Positions 22,937 to 34,327 of a stretch of 64,000 nucleotides of DNA are shown here, piece after piece; the stretch's first letter is position 1, and every line of letters begins with the position of its first letter. Position numbers and translations under genes: made by a program. Source of the stretch: Macrotrachela quadricornifera (taxonomy: Eukaryota > Rotifera > Eurotatoria > Philodinida > Philodinidae); the NCBI GenBank assembly GCA_022393335.1, contig JAJEKB010020951.1:475512-539511 (forward strand), written 5' to 3'. The notes beneath the pieces were generated by a model. The model was not told where the DNA came from. It saw only the letters and a list, made by a program, of their open reading frames with translations, and ran no database searches.

Positions 22937-25900
22937 ATGGCACAAAGTTTAATTCCTATTTGGTTTGATCGAACATATAAATCTAGTGATGCTCAAGCTG
23001 CTAGAATAATTCATCATTACCTATGCAAAAACTTTCCATATTTAATGACATTTCGAGATGCAGAGAAATGTATCGATTATCTCAATGGGATAAAAGAAGA
23101 TGACAGTAAAATAATTTTAATTATATCAAGTAAGAAACAATTTTTGTTTCCTGATATGCTTTTACATCTCAGTCAAGAACTACCGCAAATCGACTCAGTT
23201 TATATTTTTTATCCAAATACTACTATCGAACAAATTTATACAACAAATAAATTTTATACAGACGTACAAACACTATCTAATGCCATAAGTGTATTGCCAG
23301 GGATAGAACGACATCGAAGAAAAGGATTTATACGTGATGATTTCACTATTAACGCCATTTCTTACACTATTACATCCACTATAACTACAAACAATATGTC
23401 GGAAATGCAATTTTTATTATTATCACAAAATAATAATGATATCAAACGTCAAGAAGCTGAGTTTATGTATGCTATGTTTTTACGAGACATTTTAATTAAA
23501 TATAAATCGTCAGAAGTGGAAACGATCAATTTTTGTCGTGAAATATGTGTCGGTGTAGAAAATGACCTAAAAATAATCGATGAAATAGAAGAATGGTATG
23601 ATGCTACTAATGTTATTTTTCAATATACACGTGATTCTTTCTTGTATCGGCGTTTAAACAAAGCATTGAGAGAACAAGACGTTGATACACTCATTTCGCT
23701 AAGACTCTTTATTACAGACCTTCATACTCAACTGCAGCAATTGTATGTCAGTGAACGACAGAGAACAACAACAACAACAGAGCCAATAATCAAGACTGTT
23801 TATCGAGGACAAAGAATGAAAAGTAACGAATTTAACACGAAAATAAGATTTAATGAAGGCGGCTTCTTCTCCGTATACGGCTTCTTATCAACCACTCGAA
23901 AAAAAGACCTTGCTATTTCTTATGCTGGAGCATCAGTTAGTGGTAGTATAGAGGAAACTGAAACAGAAGAACATGTTTTGTTTGAAATCGCCATCGATGA
24001 AAAAGTTAATAAGTTTCCTTATGCTGATGTCACAAAGCAAAGTGCATTTGGAGAAGGAGAAGAAGAAATTTTGTTTGGTATGGGTTCTATATTTCGAATA
24101 GAGTCTGTCGTTCTGAATAAGAACAATAGTGTATGGACTGTTAAGATATTATTAACCAGCGAAGAAGATGAAGCACTGAAAGCATTGACTGAATGTCTGA
24201 AAAAGAATATTAATAGTACATATCCTCTTTTGAGTTTATCAACTTTAATGCTAATAATGGCAAAATATGATAAAGCAGAGAATTGCTACCGTCTGTTACT
24301 TCAAGATTCAGATATATCTACAAGTTTTGATGCCGTTACTACTATCTACTGCAATATTGCCAGTATTTATAAAGATATTGGTCAACAAGTTAAAGCAACT
24401 AACTGGCTTGAAGCGTTGGTTGATCTAATTTTACAGCATACACCTTTCAATTCTGATTTATTCATCCATGCTTATAATAATTTAGCAGACAGTTACAATA
24501 TACAAGGTGAATACGAGAAAGCGCTAACATGTTATCATAGAATATTAGATATGAAATTAAACAAACCTGATCCAGATCAAGAAGATATTGCATCATTGCA
24601 TAATAGTATTGGTAATATATACGAAGCACAACATCGTTATTCATACGCAATAGAATCATATAGAGAATCGCTTAATATTCGCTTAGAAATCTATCCAGAT
24701 AATCATCCAGACGTGGCAATCACATATAGTAATATTGGTGCAGTCTACCGTGGTCACGGTGATTATAATAGAGCTCTACAATATTTAAACAAAGCTCTTG
24801 ATATACAAATTCATTCCCTTACATCAAATCATCCAGATTTAGCTACAACTTACAATAATCTGTCTGCAGTCTTTAGTGAAAAAGGAGAAGTTGAATATGC
24901 ATTAAATATGTGTCAAAAATCTATAGACATCTATTTGAGTCTTCCAACTACACATCCAGATATTGCCAACTCCTATAATAATATAGGAGGAATTTATCGC
25001 ACTCGAGGTGAATATAATAAAGCGATCGAATATTTCAATAAAGCACTCGAAGTACAACTAATTTCTCTTGCGCCTAATCATTTATTATTCGCCGCTACTT
25101 ATAACAATTTGGGAACAGCTTATATCGATCAAGAAAACCTTCAAGATGCATTAGAGATGTTTGAAAAGTCTCTAGAAATCAGCATGAAAGTTCTTCCAAA
25201 CAATCATCCATTACTCGCAAACATCTGCAATAATATCGCTGGAATTTATCTAATGAAACGTGACTATGATAAATGTATTGAATACTCAATAAAGGCTTTG
25301 CAAATACAAGAAACATCTCTTGATCCTAATCATCCAGACATTGTGCAATCTTATAATAATATTTCACAAGTTTATTTTGCACAAGATAATAATGACAATG
25401 CCATAAAATATTTGCGCATATCACTTAACAAACAACAGAATGACGATGTTATATTTCATCCACGATTAGCTAAGACTTATTATCATATGGCTCAAGCACT
25501 TTCTCGAAAAGGTAGATTAAATGAATCATTAGAAAATCTTGAAAAATCTTTGGATATTCATCGAAAAATATTACCTGCTGATCATAAAGATATATTAACA
25601 CTATACAATGACATAGCTCTAGTTTGTTATAAACAAGAAAATTATAGAAAATCATCTAATTACTGGAATAAAGTACTGGAAATTCAACTTAAAAGTCTTC
25701 CAATGAATAGCCAAACTTTAGCAAAAACATATAATAATTTAGGATCAGTGTATTGGATACAAAGAAAATTTAACAAAGCATTGACAATGTTTGAAAAATC
25801 TTTACAAATCGAATTACAGTCGGTTCCGACAAATGACACTGAAATAGCAACAATTTACAAAAATATTTCTGAAGTTTATTTTTCACTTGGTCAACATGAA

Positions 25901-26407
25901 AAAGTGATTGAATATCTAAACAAAACTATCGATATTCAAGTTAAATTACTACCAGAAAATGATCTGTTTTTTGCAACAACCTATTTCTCATTAGGATATG
26001 CAAATAGTGAAATAGGTAAACTTACAGAAGCTTTAGAAATGTATGAAAAATCTTTACAAATTCGAATAAAATTGCTCGAATTTAATCATTCTGATATTGC
26101 TGATACTTATAATAACATTGCAGATATTTACAATCGACGAGAAGACTATGAAAATGCAATCGAGAACTTCAACAAAACGCTCGAAGTTAGATTAAATGCA
26201 AATCAAATTAATTATAGAAATTTAGCTCTAATCTATAGACACCTAGCTGGTGCATTTTATAAGCAAAATCAACTAGATAAAGCTTTGGAACATGCAAAGA
26301 AGGCCTACAATTTATATGAATCACAAATAGGAATCAATGATCCAGATATAATAGATTATAAATTGTTCATAAATATGCTAGAGAAAAAAATTAAAGCAAC
26401 TACTTAA
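22937..26407 (+). CDS. ADP-ribosyltransferase with N-terminal alpha/beta domain and about 16 TPR repeats
   Basis: 1156 residues, intronless. Residues 1-120 (PIWFDRTYKSSDAQ... IILIISS... IDSVYIFYP) form a predicted alpha/beta module resembling a receiver/TIR-like fold that I recall heading many bdelloid proteins; its function is not known to me. Residues 285-405 are an arginine-type mono-ADP-ribosyltransferase: YRGQ with R290, FLSTTR at 317-321 (the S site), and E375-x-E377 in GEGEEEILF, giving a complete R-S-ExE set. From about 420 to 1150 come roughly 16 TPR units of 40-42 residues of the kinesin-light-chain type (YNNIG...Y..A...KALEI...HPDIA), which usually bind protein partners. It is expected to attach ADP-ribose from NAD+ to substrates chosen by the TPR array, in the cytosol because no signal peptide is seen. 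Start chosen because the N-terminal domain begins directly at the ATG. AATAAA lies at 26,484-26,489. Confidence 0.9.
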   Translation: MAQSLIPIWFDRTYKSSDAQAARIIHHYLCKNFPYLMTFRDAEKCIDYLNGIKEDDSKIILIISSKKQFLFPDMLLHLSQELPQIDSVYIFYPNTTIEQIYTTNKFYTDVQTLSNAISVLPGIERHRRKGFIRDDFTINAISYTITSTITTNNMSEMQFLLLSQNNNDIKRQEAEFMYAMFLRDILIKYKSSEVETINFCREICVGVENDLKIIDEIEEWYDATNVIFQYTRDSFLYRRLNKALREQDVDTLISLRLFITDLHTQLQQLYVSERQRTTTTTEPIIKTVYRGQRMKSNEFNTKIRFNEGGFFSVYGFLSTTRKKDLAISYAGASVSGSIEETETEEHVLFEIAIDEKVNKFPYADVTKQSAFGEGEEEILFGMGSIFRIESVVLNKNNSVWTVKILLTSEEDEALKALTECLKKNINSTYPLLSLSTLMLIMAKYDKAENCYRLLLQDSDISTSFDAVTTIYCNIASIYKDIGQQVKATNWLEALVDLILQHTPFNSDLFIHAYNNLADSYNIQGEYEKALTCYHRILDMKLNKPDPDQEDIASLHNSIGNIYEAQHRYSYAIESYRESLNIRLEIYPDNHPDVAITYSNIGAVYRGHGDYNRALQYLNKALDIQIHSLTSNHPDLATTYNNLSAVFSEKGEVEYALNMCQKSIDIYLSLPTTHPDIANSYNNIGGIYRTRGEYNKAIEYFNKALEVQLISLAPNHLLFAATYNNLGTAYIDQENLQDALEMFEKSLEISMKVLPNNHPLLANICNNIAGIYLMKRDYDKCIEYSIKALQIQETSLDPNHPDIVQSYNNISQVYFAQDNNDNAIKYLRISLNKQQNDDVIFHPRLAKTYYHMAQALSRKGRLNESLENLEKSLDIHRKILPADHKDILTLYNDIALVCYKQENYRKSSNYWNKVLEIQLKSLPMNSQTLAKTYNNLGSVYWIQRKFNKALTMFEKSLQIELQSVPTNDTEIATIYKNISEVYFSLGQHEKVIEYLNKTIDIQVKLLPENDLFFATTYFSLGYANSEIGKLTEALEMYEKSLQIRIKLLEFNHSDIADTYNNIADIYNRREDYENAIENFNKTLEVRLNANQINYRNLALIYRHLAGAFYKQNQLDKALEHAKKAYNLYESQIGINDPDIIDYKLFINMLEKKIKATT

Positions 26408-26483
26408 TTCAACGCTTTCTTACCTTCCAGAAAAGTATTCATTTACATTTTTAGGAAGGATCGATGTTAGTGATCATTTGAAG

Positions 26484-26489
26484 AATAAA
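26484..26489 (+). promoter_or_regulatory. Polyadenylation signal AATAAA
   Basis: AATAAA about 77 bases past the stop of the ART-TPR gene. Confidence 0.45.
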
Positions 26490-27072
26490 AACTCTCTATT
26501 ATTTGTTTTGTTTATTCTTTATTCTCTTTTTTTTTCTGTCTTACTTTATTCATTGTATGTATAAGTATGTATTTTCTGTAATCAAGAGTGTGATTGATCT
26601 TTTTTCTTTTTTTCGAAAATAATAATATCCACAAATAGGATCCAATATTAGTAGTTATTTATGTTCTTCATATAGTATATCTAGGCGAGCAAAATAAAAA
26701 GGATAGGACGGGCGATATACCTAATCTGAAATGTCAGTGTTATTTGTCATATTTAGTCTAATATATTTTATTTGAAAGTCAACTCTAATCTGTTCCATAA
26801 GAAACGCTGTAAAGGTACAAGTGATTTAAAAATGGAGTAAACTGTTTTTCTTGGATATTTTTATATGGTTTGACAATGTTCGTCGAGCTCTACACAACTG
26901 TAGATGTTACAAATTTTTTAAGAAAGATTCTTGGGTTAAAATTCTAAATATATATTAAGATTTTATTATTGTCATCATTACTAAACCAACAAAAAAAGTA
27001 TAAAAGTGTATTAAAAATGATCTATTATCCAGTTTTTTTGTATTGTACAGGAATAGGACAACCTTCATAAAA
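26490..27072. other. Intergenic, no supported gene
   Basis: AT-rich spacer between two convergent genes. No motif beyond a further AATAAA near 26,694. Confidence 0.4.
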
Positions 27073-28281
27073 TTATTTTTCAGCTGATTTAATCATTATA
27101 TCACAAGTCATTATTCGTGGTAATAAATATTTTCTTATTGTACGAATAATTAGATTTTTTGAATGTGAAAATAAACCCATATATCGTGCCGAATCTACAA
27201 CACGTTTTGTTCGATTAAAACGTTGTTTAAAATAATCTTTAAATGCTGGTTCAATATAAAAATGATGTTTTTCTAAACATAATGTAAGTGATAGAGCATC
27301 TTCAATAGCCATATTTACTCTTTGTCCAATATAAGGTAATATTGCATGACATGAATCACCTAATAAACAAATTCTACCACAATGCCAACTATCATAACGA
27401 TGTTGACGATAAAATAATCCAAAATGAAGTAAACGTTGTATATTAGTTTCTGCTGCACATTGATGAATTGGATGTAAGTGAGAAAAACTTTTTAATATTC
27501 GATTTAATTCATGTTGATTATTTATTTTAATCCATTCATCATCACCAATTGTAGATGGAGGTGAATTAGATGAATAACTAGCAACCCACATAAGTTGTTC
27601 TTTATTACTAACTCAATATGTAAGAAATTCTCCATGACCAAAATATTGTGTTAATGTATTTTCTTCTTTTACTATTGGATTAATAGATGTTTTCTGATCG
27701 ATATTTTCAATAATACCATAAAAAACATTTTGTTTTGAATAAATTGGTAAAGATGTTTGAGAAAATATTTGTTTAACAACTGTTGAATGTATTCCATCTG
27801 CACCAATAACCATATCAACTCGAACTGATTTTTGTTTTTCATTTTCAAATGATATTGTAACACCATTATCATCTTGTTTAATATTAGTTACATTATGAGA
27901 ATAATATAAATTACCTGTTTTTTCTATCGATACTTTTAACATATCAACAAGTTCAGCACGAAGAGCACTACTAACAAAATAACCAAATCGTTTTTTATAT
28001 TCACCTATTCTATCGATTGTGCCTGATAATTCACCATTATCATTAATCATTTACCATTTATAAAAAGGATGAAGAATTTTTTCAGTTTCATTTTTAAAAC
28101 CAGTATATTCAAGTGGAATCTGTCCATTTGGTTGAAGAACAAATCCAGCTCCACCAGTTGAAGCAAAATAAGGAGCACGTTCATATAAAGAAACGGACAT
28201 TCCAGCACGTATTAAACAATTAGCTGCAGCTAAACCACCAATTCCTCCGCCAATTATTCCTACAGAACGAGCTACTGCCAT
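27073..28281 (-). pseudogene. FAD-dependent monooxygenase interrupted by two in-frame stops
   Basis: One continuous minus-strand frame of 403 codons encodes a flavoprotein hydroxylase of the PHBH/salicylate-hydroxylase type. The dinucleotide-binding GGGIGGL is at residues 11-17, the VIGADGIHS motif at D162-G163, and the LLGDSCHAILPYIGQR motif at about 306-321. The reading is broken only by TAA at 28,051-28,053 (codon 77) and TGA at 27,613-27,615 (codon 223). On both sides the frame and the family pattern continue without insertions or deletions. The usual GQG in the last motif is GQR. Two point nonsense changes in an otherwise intact frame suggest a recently inactivated gene, an inactive allele, or sequencing errors; readthrough is possible but less likely since the stops differ. 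No introns. Animal genomes of this kind often carry such genes of bacterial or fungal origin, which is inference here. Confidence 0.8.
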
Positions 28282-29900
28282 ATTTATATTGACCTTGCGT
28301 TTTTTTTTATAATATTTTATTTAATAAATAGAGAATATATCTAAAAGAAGTAGATTATTATGTTCAGTGGAGAGGTTAAAGTTCATTTCATAAACATTGA
28401 AAGGGAGTTCAAAATTTTTAGAACAGATATATATAAACTAAACTAACAACAATACACATACATATAAACGCACTATAACTAAAGAAAGTATAACCTTTAT
28501 ATAAAAGAAGAAGAAAGAAAAAGAAATCTATATATGTCCAATAAGAAATGAACAAAATATTAACATATGAACACTAAAGAGGTCAGACCATAACATAGAT
28601 TTGAACATATTATTGTTTCGATGGATTTTGTCAAACAAATTTACCGGCTATGTTTTTTTAATAATAATAATATTCATTATTTTAATATGTAATGTGAAAC
28701 ATATTTTATCTAATTATAGACAATACCCATGGGTTGAAAACTTAAAGAAAACGCACTGCGAAACGGCTTCCACATCATTTTTGTGTGGAAGAAACGCATA
28801 TTTTTTCCAACGCATTTCGCGACATTTCCTGTATAAAACGCTTCGAAACAGGTGTTAGTCAGAGAAAATCTATTTCGAAATAACCCAGCAATGAAATACA
28901 TTTCGCAACATCAACTTTCGAAACGATGCGGAGTAGATTAGAGGCCTGCAGGTTGAGCAATTTTCACAACCTGTAACCTGACCTTCTCAGATTTTGGTAA
29001 CCTGCCCTGCCCTGCACTTTTTGATATTATAGAAAAATTTGAACTTTCATATAAATTTTTTATGCAATTTCATTCAATCTATTTCAAATTATAAAGTAAA
29101 CTAAATCAATACTACATATCTCGAAAATTTCGAATCATTTATATATCGTCTACAATATCTGCAGTTAATGATTATCTTCGATTTCTTTTTAAATCTTATC
29201 AGATAAATATAAAAAGAATATAAAATAATGTTAGTAATGATCATAAAAAGATTAATTATGATGTTAATGGTAACATTTCAAAAATAAATTCATGACGTTA
29301 GTCATGGTTCATAAACAAGTAAGTGATGATATTAATGATGATAATAGAAAAAAAATAAGATAAAATTTAAATTTAGAAAACTGAATGTGCATCTTAATAG
29401 CTATATACATGCTATGGCCGAAATTGGGCTGAATTCCAATTTCGACCATAACATATATATAAAGAATAAATTAGCGACACTTCAATCTCTGTTGGATATC
29501 TATGCGTGGCTCCGCCGCCTATGATTACGATACATATTCTTTAAACTATGTCAAATTTGTATCATATGAAAATTGAAATATATATGAATACAAACGGCAA
29601 GGAATAATTTGTAATTATTTTATTCAATTATTAGATCTTTGTTAGTTGATTTTCAATTTTGTCATCCCGTTTTACATTGTAAATGTCTCCAAATTAATAA
29701 ACAATGATTTCTTCTTAGACTTTCAAGCAAATTAAACATAAGTGAATGCAAACATGTTACTCGTCATTGAGGTTTTATTCGTGGCTATTGAACGCCTTTC
29801 AACGTTTATTTTTAAGTTTAAAAAAAATATAAAGAATAGATGAATGTTTTTAGAGGTAATACTCGCGAGTTAGGACCAATAACATTAGATTCAATTAATT
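28282..29900. other. Intergenic region with short repeats, no supported gene
   Basis: Contains repeated CGAAAC words at 28,755-28,925 and a CCTGTAACCTGACC / TAACCTGCCCTGCCCTGC cluster at 28,944-29,020. A 17-bp inverted repeat at 29,411-29,452 is listed separately. Confidence 0.45.
29411..29452. repeat. Hairpin-forming inverted repeat
   Basis: GCTATGGCCGAAATTGG (29,411-29,427) pairs with CCAATTTCGACCATAAC (29,436-29,452) with two G-T type mismatches around an 8-base loop. Pairing extends outward through ATAT-rich sequence. Confidence 0.6.
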
Positions 29901-30344
29901 CTACTCTTGGTCTTTCATCATTTTTTTGATAAATGAAGGTACTTTAAGTAGTAGTTTTTTTCTTTGATCATTGGTTAGTACACGATCAAAAAATTTGAGA
30001 TTTTGTTCCCATTCATCGTATTCTTGTGGACAGATTTTCATACGATGACGTTTGTTCAGTTTCTTTTTATTAACTTCTGGTATCATACGTAATTGGTTCG
30101 GCGTTAAACCTATATCAGGATCAATTAAAATATTTGTGACACCCTGAACCAGTCTGTCACACCATTCAATAGATGCAAAGACATCCATGCTATTATCACG
30201 TTTACTCGGATCATTATAATCATGTTGTTCATGTATATGTTGAGAACCATCCAGAGCGAAATCCTTATTGATGATTAATGGAAGAGAAAGAATATCAATA
30301 GCGAGTAGAAAAATAGAAGAAAATACTACTAGTAACAACTTCAT
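29901..30344 (-). CDS. Small secreted protein, 147 aa
   Basis: The N-terminus MKLLLVVFSSIFLLAIDILS is a clear signal peptide, with cleavage likely around residue 20. The mature part is polar, rich in Lys, Asp and Asn, with only two cysteines (C62, C105), which could form one disulfide. Residues 110-145 (EWEQNLKFFDRVLTNDQRKKLL) look helical. I do not recognise a family. A TATA-like ATATATAAAG lies on the minus strand about 70 bases upstream of the ATG (near 30,415). Coding potential rests on the signal peptide, length and promoter context. Confidence 0.65.
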   Translation of the reverse strand: MKLLLVVFSSIFLLAIDILSLPLIINKDFALDGSQHIHEQHDYNDPSKRDNSMDVFASIEWCDRLVQGVTNILIDPDIGLTPNQLRMIPEVNKKKLNKRHRMKICPQEYDEWEQNLKFFDRVLTNDQRKKLLLKVPSFIKKMMKDQE

Positions 30345-32696
30345 ATTTTTTATGTGTTTGAGATTATGTATTCCAATATAGAAAAATAATTTTTCGTCTT
30401 TAGTCTCGTTCTTTATATATGTGAGATATACAAAAAAAAATGATTAATCTTTCTTTTTATCTATTCATTCTCTCGCCCTTTTTTTCGATGAATAAGACGT
30501 ACGTATATTTACACAATTTTTTAGATTGAAATAATCAGATTTTTAATTATCTAGCTGGCAGTCATATTCTATCAAATTGTAAAAAAGGAGGATGAATTCA
30601 TGCCTTCATAAGAAAAAAATCATAAAAGATTTCGCTCTTCTATGAAAGTTATGCTCATTATCAGCTTGATAGAATTATGAAAATATCTTTATCCGTCTAT
30701 CAATAGTAATAACCTTTTACAAGCAAAGAAATCCGTTGAATAGTGTTAAATAATCGTTTCAAAAGAAAACATAAAACTCCTTAATCCTTACAAAAAAATT
30801 ATATTCTTATTGAAGGAAATCAGACAGAATAAAATATAGATATTTTTCAACATCATTTAGTATGAGTTACTTACTAAAAATGAAATGCACCAATTTTTCG
30901 CATGTTGTATTGTGCAATTGAATTAAACGATCTGGTTCAATCGAAAAAAACACTATTGGTTCCTAGTCTAAATAAATACGGCTAAAGGATGTTATTAGTG
31001 ATCCAAATGATCTTATCTATATGACTCTAGCGTCTTCATTCTTCCTTTTCGATTTTTTCTTTTTTTTTTTAATCATTTTTGTGTCTAATATTGTAATGCA
31101 AAACCATTATGAGTGTTCATATTTAATAAACAATATCGAACGCGTTGACAAATTAAATTCTGCATTTCCTAAATTCTTTTCATCAAAGCACAAAAAAATT
31201 AGCATTGGACAATACCCGTGTACGGCAGATATAATTTGTTTTTTATCAGGAAGTAAGTTGATCTGCTTTCGATTGATTGACATCCATGCGGGTGCAGCTT
31301 TAAATGCTATGGGTATATGTGAAATGTAACAGTATGTTGTAACGATAAACTGCAAGAATTGCTTATCTCCATTCTTGTAATGATGTTCATTTAGTTACAT
31401 CATATATTCAGAATGTGATTACACACACAAGGCACGTTTATATCTGAGAGAGAGAGAGATCAATATAGGAAAGCGTAAAAGTCATCTGGTCATTATGGTT
31501 TTTTTTTTGCATCTCATCTATAAAAGCTATGCTTAGATTTTCTTGAGTGTTTCAGATTCCTTCATCGATGAATTCAAGTTGCACATAAAATTTAAAATAT
31601 CAATGATGTTTCGAAGACTGACGAGGAAATATATTTGCGTGTATCCGCACAGGAAGGGTTTTAAATCGTTCTATTGGATAGAGGCCTACATGGATATCTC
31701 AGATATAAATATCTTAGCTACCCTCGTATAGGTCTCGAGAAAACAGAACAACTATCTTTGTCAAAAGAAAAGCAAGTCTCTCGAACGCTTTCGAATCTAC
31801 CAAGATCTTGAGTTGTAAATTCACATGAATACCATGCATATTTAATCGTTGAACAAAACCGATTAGAATAAGACCGATTATGAATGGGAGAGTGCAATTT
31901 CAAGTTGATCGATTACTACGTAATTAAAGTATCTTTGATATAGGTATTTACATTGTCCAATTGTGTAGCATTCGTTAATTCATGTAAAACGAACAAGTTG
32001 AAATGATTTTCGCATAGCTTTAGCAATCTGTAGTGAGTTTTTAACAAACTTCTTTTGTAATTCTGTTCGGTTCGGTTTAAGTTTTCGAAAATCTGTATCA
32101 ATCTCGTCTGTGATCCTAAGAAAATGCGTTTGATAACGGCGAATACCTTTTTCATTCTGAGTAAATACAATCAAAGTTTTCTTTCATTGTGTCAATTCGC
32201 ATGTTATGTTGTCTTACCTTGATTGTCCACTTATACTCAGAAATTGCGATATTGAAAATTATCGAGAATTTAGTGAAATCTCCTTTGATTTTATTCGCAT
32301 CGCACCGTCTCTTTGATATCTATGAGCGTAGATAATAGTATACGACTTGGCGCCACTATCATCATTAGGATACATATACAAGAACATCTGGTAAACATTT
32401 AAGCTCGATCGAACTTTATTTTTTTTTTGAAGTGTTTACAATATACAAAATGATATGTTTTCAGATAGGTTCTTGGCTTCGAGATCCTTTTTTTCTATTT
32501 ATTTGCTTATGCAATGCTGTTTTATGTTGCCAAGCCTTTTCTTAGGTTATATAAAGTTTTGAGAAGTGCATTTTTAGAAAAGACAATGTATTCTAATTTC
32601 ACAATTACATTGATAACACACTTCTAAATGAAAGCAAACAAAATCCGTTTTCAAACATATAAGAAATATTTTTAACTTCCATTATTAAATAAATTT
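30345..32696. other. Intergenic region, no supported gene
   Basis: Open frames here are short and show no known domain. A (GA)n run lies at 31,446-31,460 and a polypyrimidine tract at 31,040-31,080. Confidence 0.4.
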
Positions 32697-34327
32697 TCAG
32701 TGTAAGCAAAGCTGAAGCAAGATAAAACTAATAATGATGAATATTTCTAGTGATGTAGTCATTGCAGACCGGGAAGAAGTTAAGTTTTGTTTCGGTAATA
32801 GATCGTAGACGAATAGAAGTCGAGTAACTTCTCGTCGTGCACTGAGTAGTGCACCATGAGCAAAACCATAGTTATCGGTACTTGTGGCCTCGCCTGCAAA
32901 CAATAGACGATTGTTAATTGGTGTAGCTAAATAAAATGGATCTTCGTATTTCTGGTTAACTGAAATGTATGAATAGGAACCATAAGAGAATGAATCTTGT
33001 TTCCAATTGGTGATGTAGGTTTCAATAGGCGGAGGAATAACCGTATCGGGAAACATTATTTGCAAAGTATGTCGAATTTCTTCCACTACTTCATTTTGGT
33101 TTTGTTTCGATTTTAATTGCGAAGCTGCTCTACCAGAAAAAAGGCATGTAATAACCGGTTTATCGTTCCATTTATCCGCATTGACCAAGTATCGGAATTC
33201 ATTCGGTTTGGATGAAGTTCGTACGAAATAAAAGTCAGTAAAATTCCACCAGACTCGATCCCACAATAATAAGACTTTTTCATAAATACCGAACCCAATC
33301 CGATCGATGGCGTCTAATTTCCATTGCGGAAGTTGAGGACTAAATTCGATTTGTTTCGATTTCAGTACTCCTAATGGAACTGTCGTGAGAACGAATTCTG
33401 CTCGATAAATTTGTCCATCTCTAGTTAATACCTCAACTAATTTCTCATTATAACTTATCTTTGTCACAACTTGTTCTAATCGAATATCAGCCAGATCTCC
33501 AGCCAAATAATTGGTAAGTCCCATAAAACCAGTTTCATAAAAGATACGTTCTTTACCATAATGTACTGAAGTGATATCAAGAAAGCCTTTGGCACCAATT
33601 TCATCCAACTCTGCTCCTTCCGTGTTTCCGATTGTAAAATGCAGATAGTTGGAAAATGCATATTGTTGCTTTTCAGTCAAGTTTTTCTGTTTTGCAAACA
33701 AATTAGCATAATATGCAAAGGAAACGTTTGTTGAAGATATTCTTGTATCTTCACGTACAAAAGTTATGTATTCATCGTACCACCTCAGAACATCTGTGAT
33801 ACTATCATCAAATGGATAAGACCCAAGAAAATCTTTCTGATGTGTGCTTCGTGTGGAAATATGAGCTTCCAGTGTAAGATCCCAAAGTGGATTTGTTAGT
33901 AAACCAGATGGAATCGACCCATAGATACCGTGAATATAGCTTGCACCCATGTCAAGTATATGACCATTTTTCGAGCGCATCGACCAAATTCGACCACCTG
34001 TTCGATTTCGTGCTTCTAACACCAAGCTTTTAATCCCATTCTGTTTCAATAAACGAGCGGCCTCTAAACCAGATATTCCGGCCCCAATAATCAACACTTG
34101 AGCTGTGTTTGCTTCTTGCAAGCGGTTGACCTAGCAACAGTAAGCGAGATCAGTTTTATTGTGGATATTTACTCTAGGTGCAGCGAGACATTCTTCTTTC
34201 AAACATTGAATGAGAAAATATTTTCGGTATCTGCTAGTAATCGGTATATACTTACACGAAAATGTTGCTGTTGAAAATGACCACAGACCACAACGCATAG
34301 CCCCAAAAGTTGTAGAATCTGCATCAT
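32697..34327 (-). CDS. Flavin amine oxidase (polyamine/monoamine oxidase type), secreted or membrane-anchored, two exons
   Basis: Exon 2 (32,697-34,130) encodes the oxidase: the FAD-binding LIIGAGISGLEAARLL near residues 37-52, LEARNRTGGRI just after it, and the C-terminal FAD motif LLFAGEAT...GFAHGALLSARR at about 433-457. No ATG precedes the FAD motif in this exon. Upstream, ATG at 34,327 begins MMQILQLLGLCVVVCGHF, a signal peptide, ending at CGT|GTAAGT (34,256/34,255). The acceptor TTGCTAG ends at 34,131. Both sides are phase 0 and the intron is 125 bp. The joined protein is 501 residues. It ends in a hydrophobic tail (LEIFIIISFILLQLCLH) after small residues, suggesting a GPI signal or tail anchor. 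It would oxidise an amine or polyamine outside the cell or in the secretory pathway, releasing hydrogen peroxide; the substrate is not determinable. Confidence 0.88.

Noticed and set aside
31021..31355. Overlapping frames of 102 (plus) and 82 (minus) codons.
   Set aside because: Begins in a polypyrimidine run, no recognised family, no supporting signals.
31916..32174. Minus-strand frame with Lys/Arg-rich helix-like composition (FLRITDEIDTDFRKLKPNRT), preceded by an acceptor-like TTTACTCAG.
   Set aside because: Suggestive of an exon but no partner exon or family could be found.
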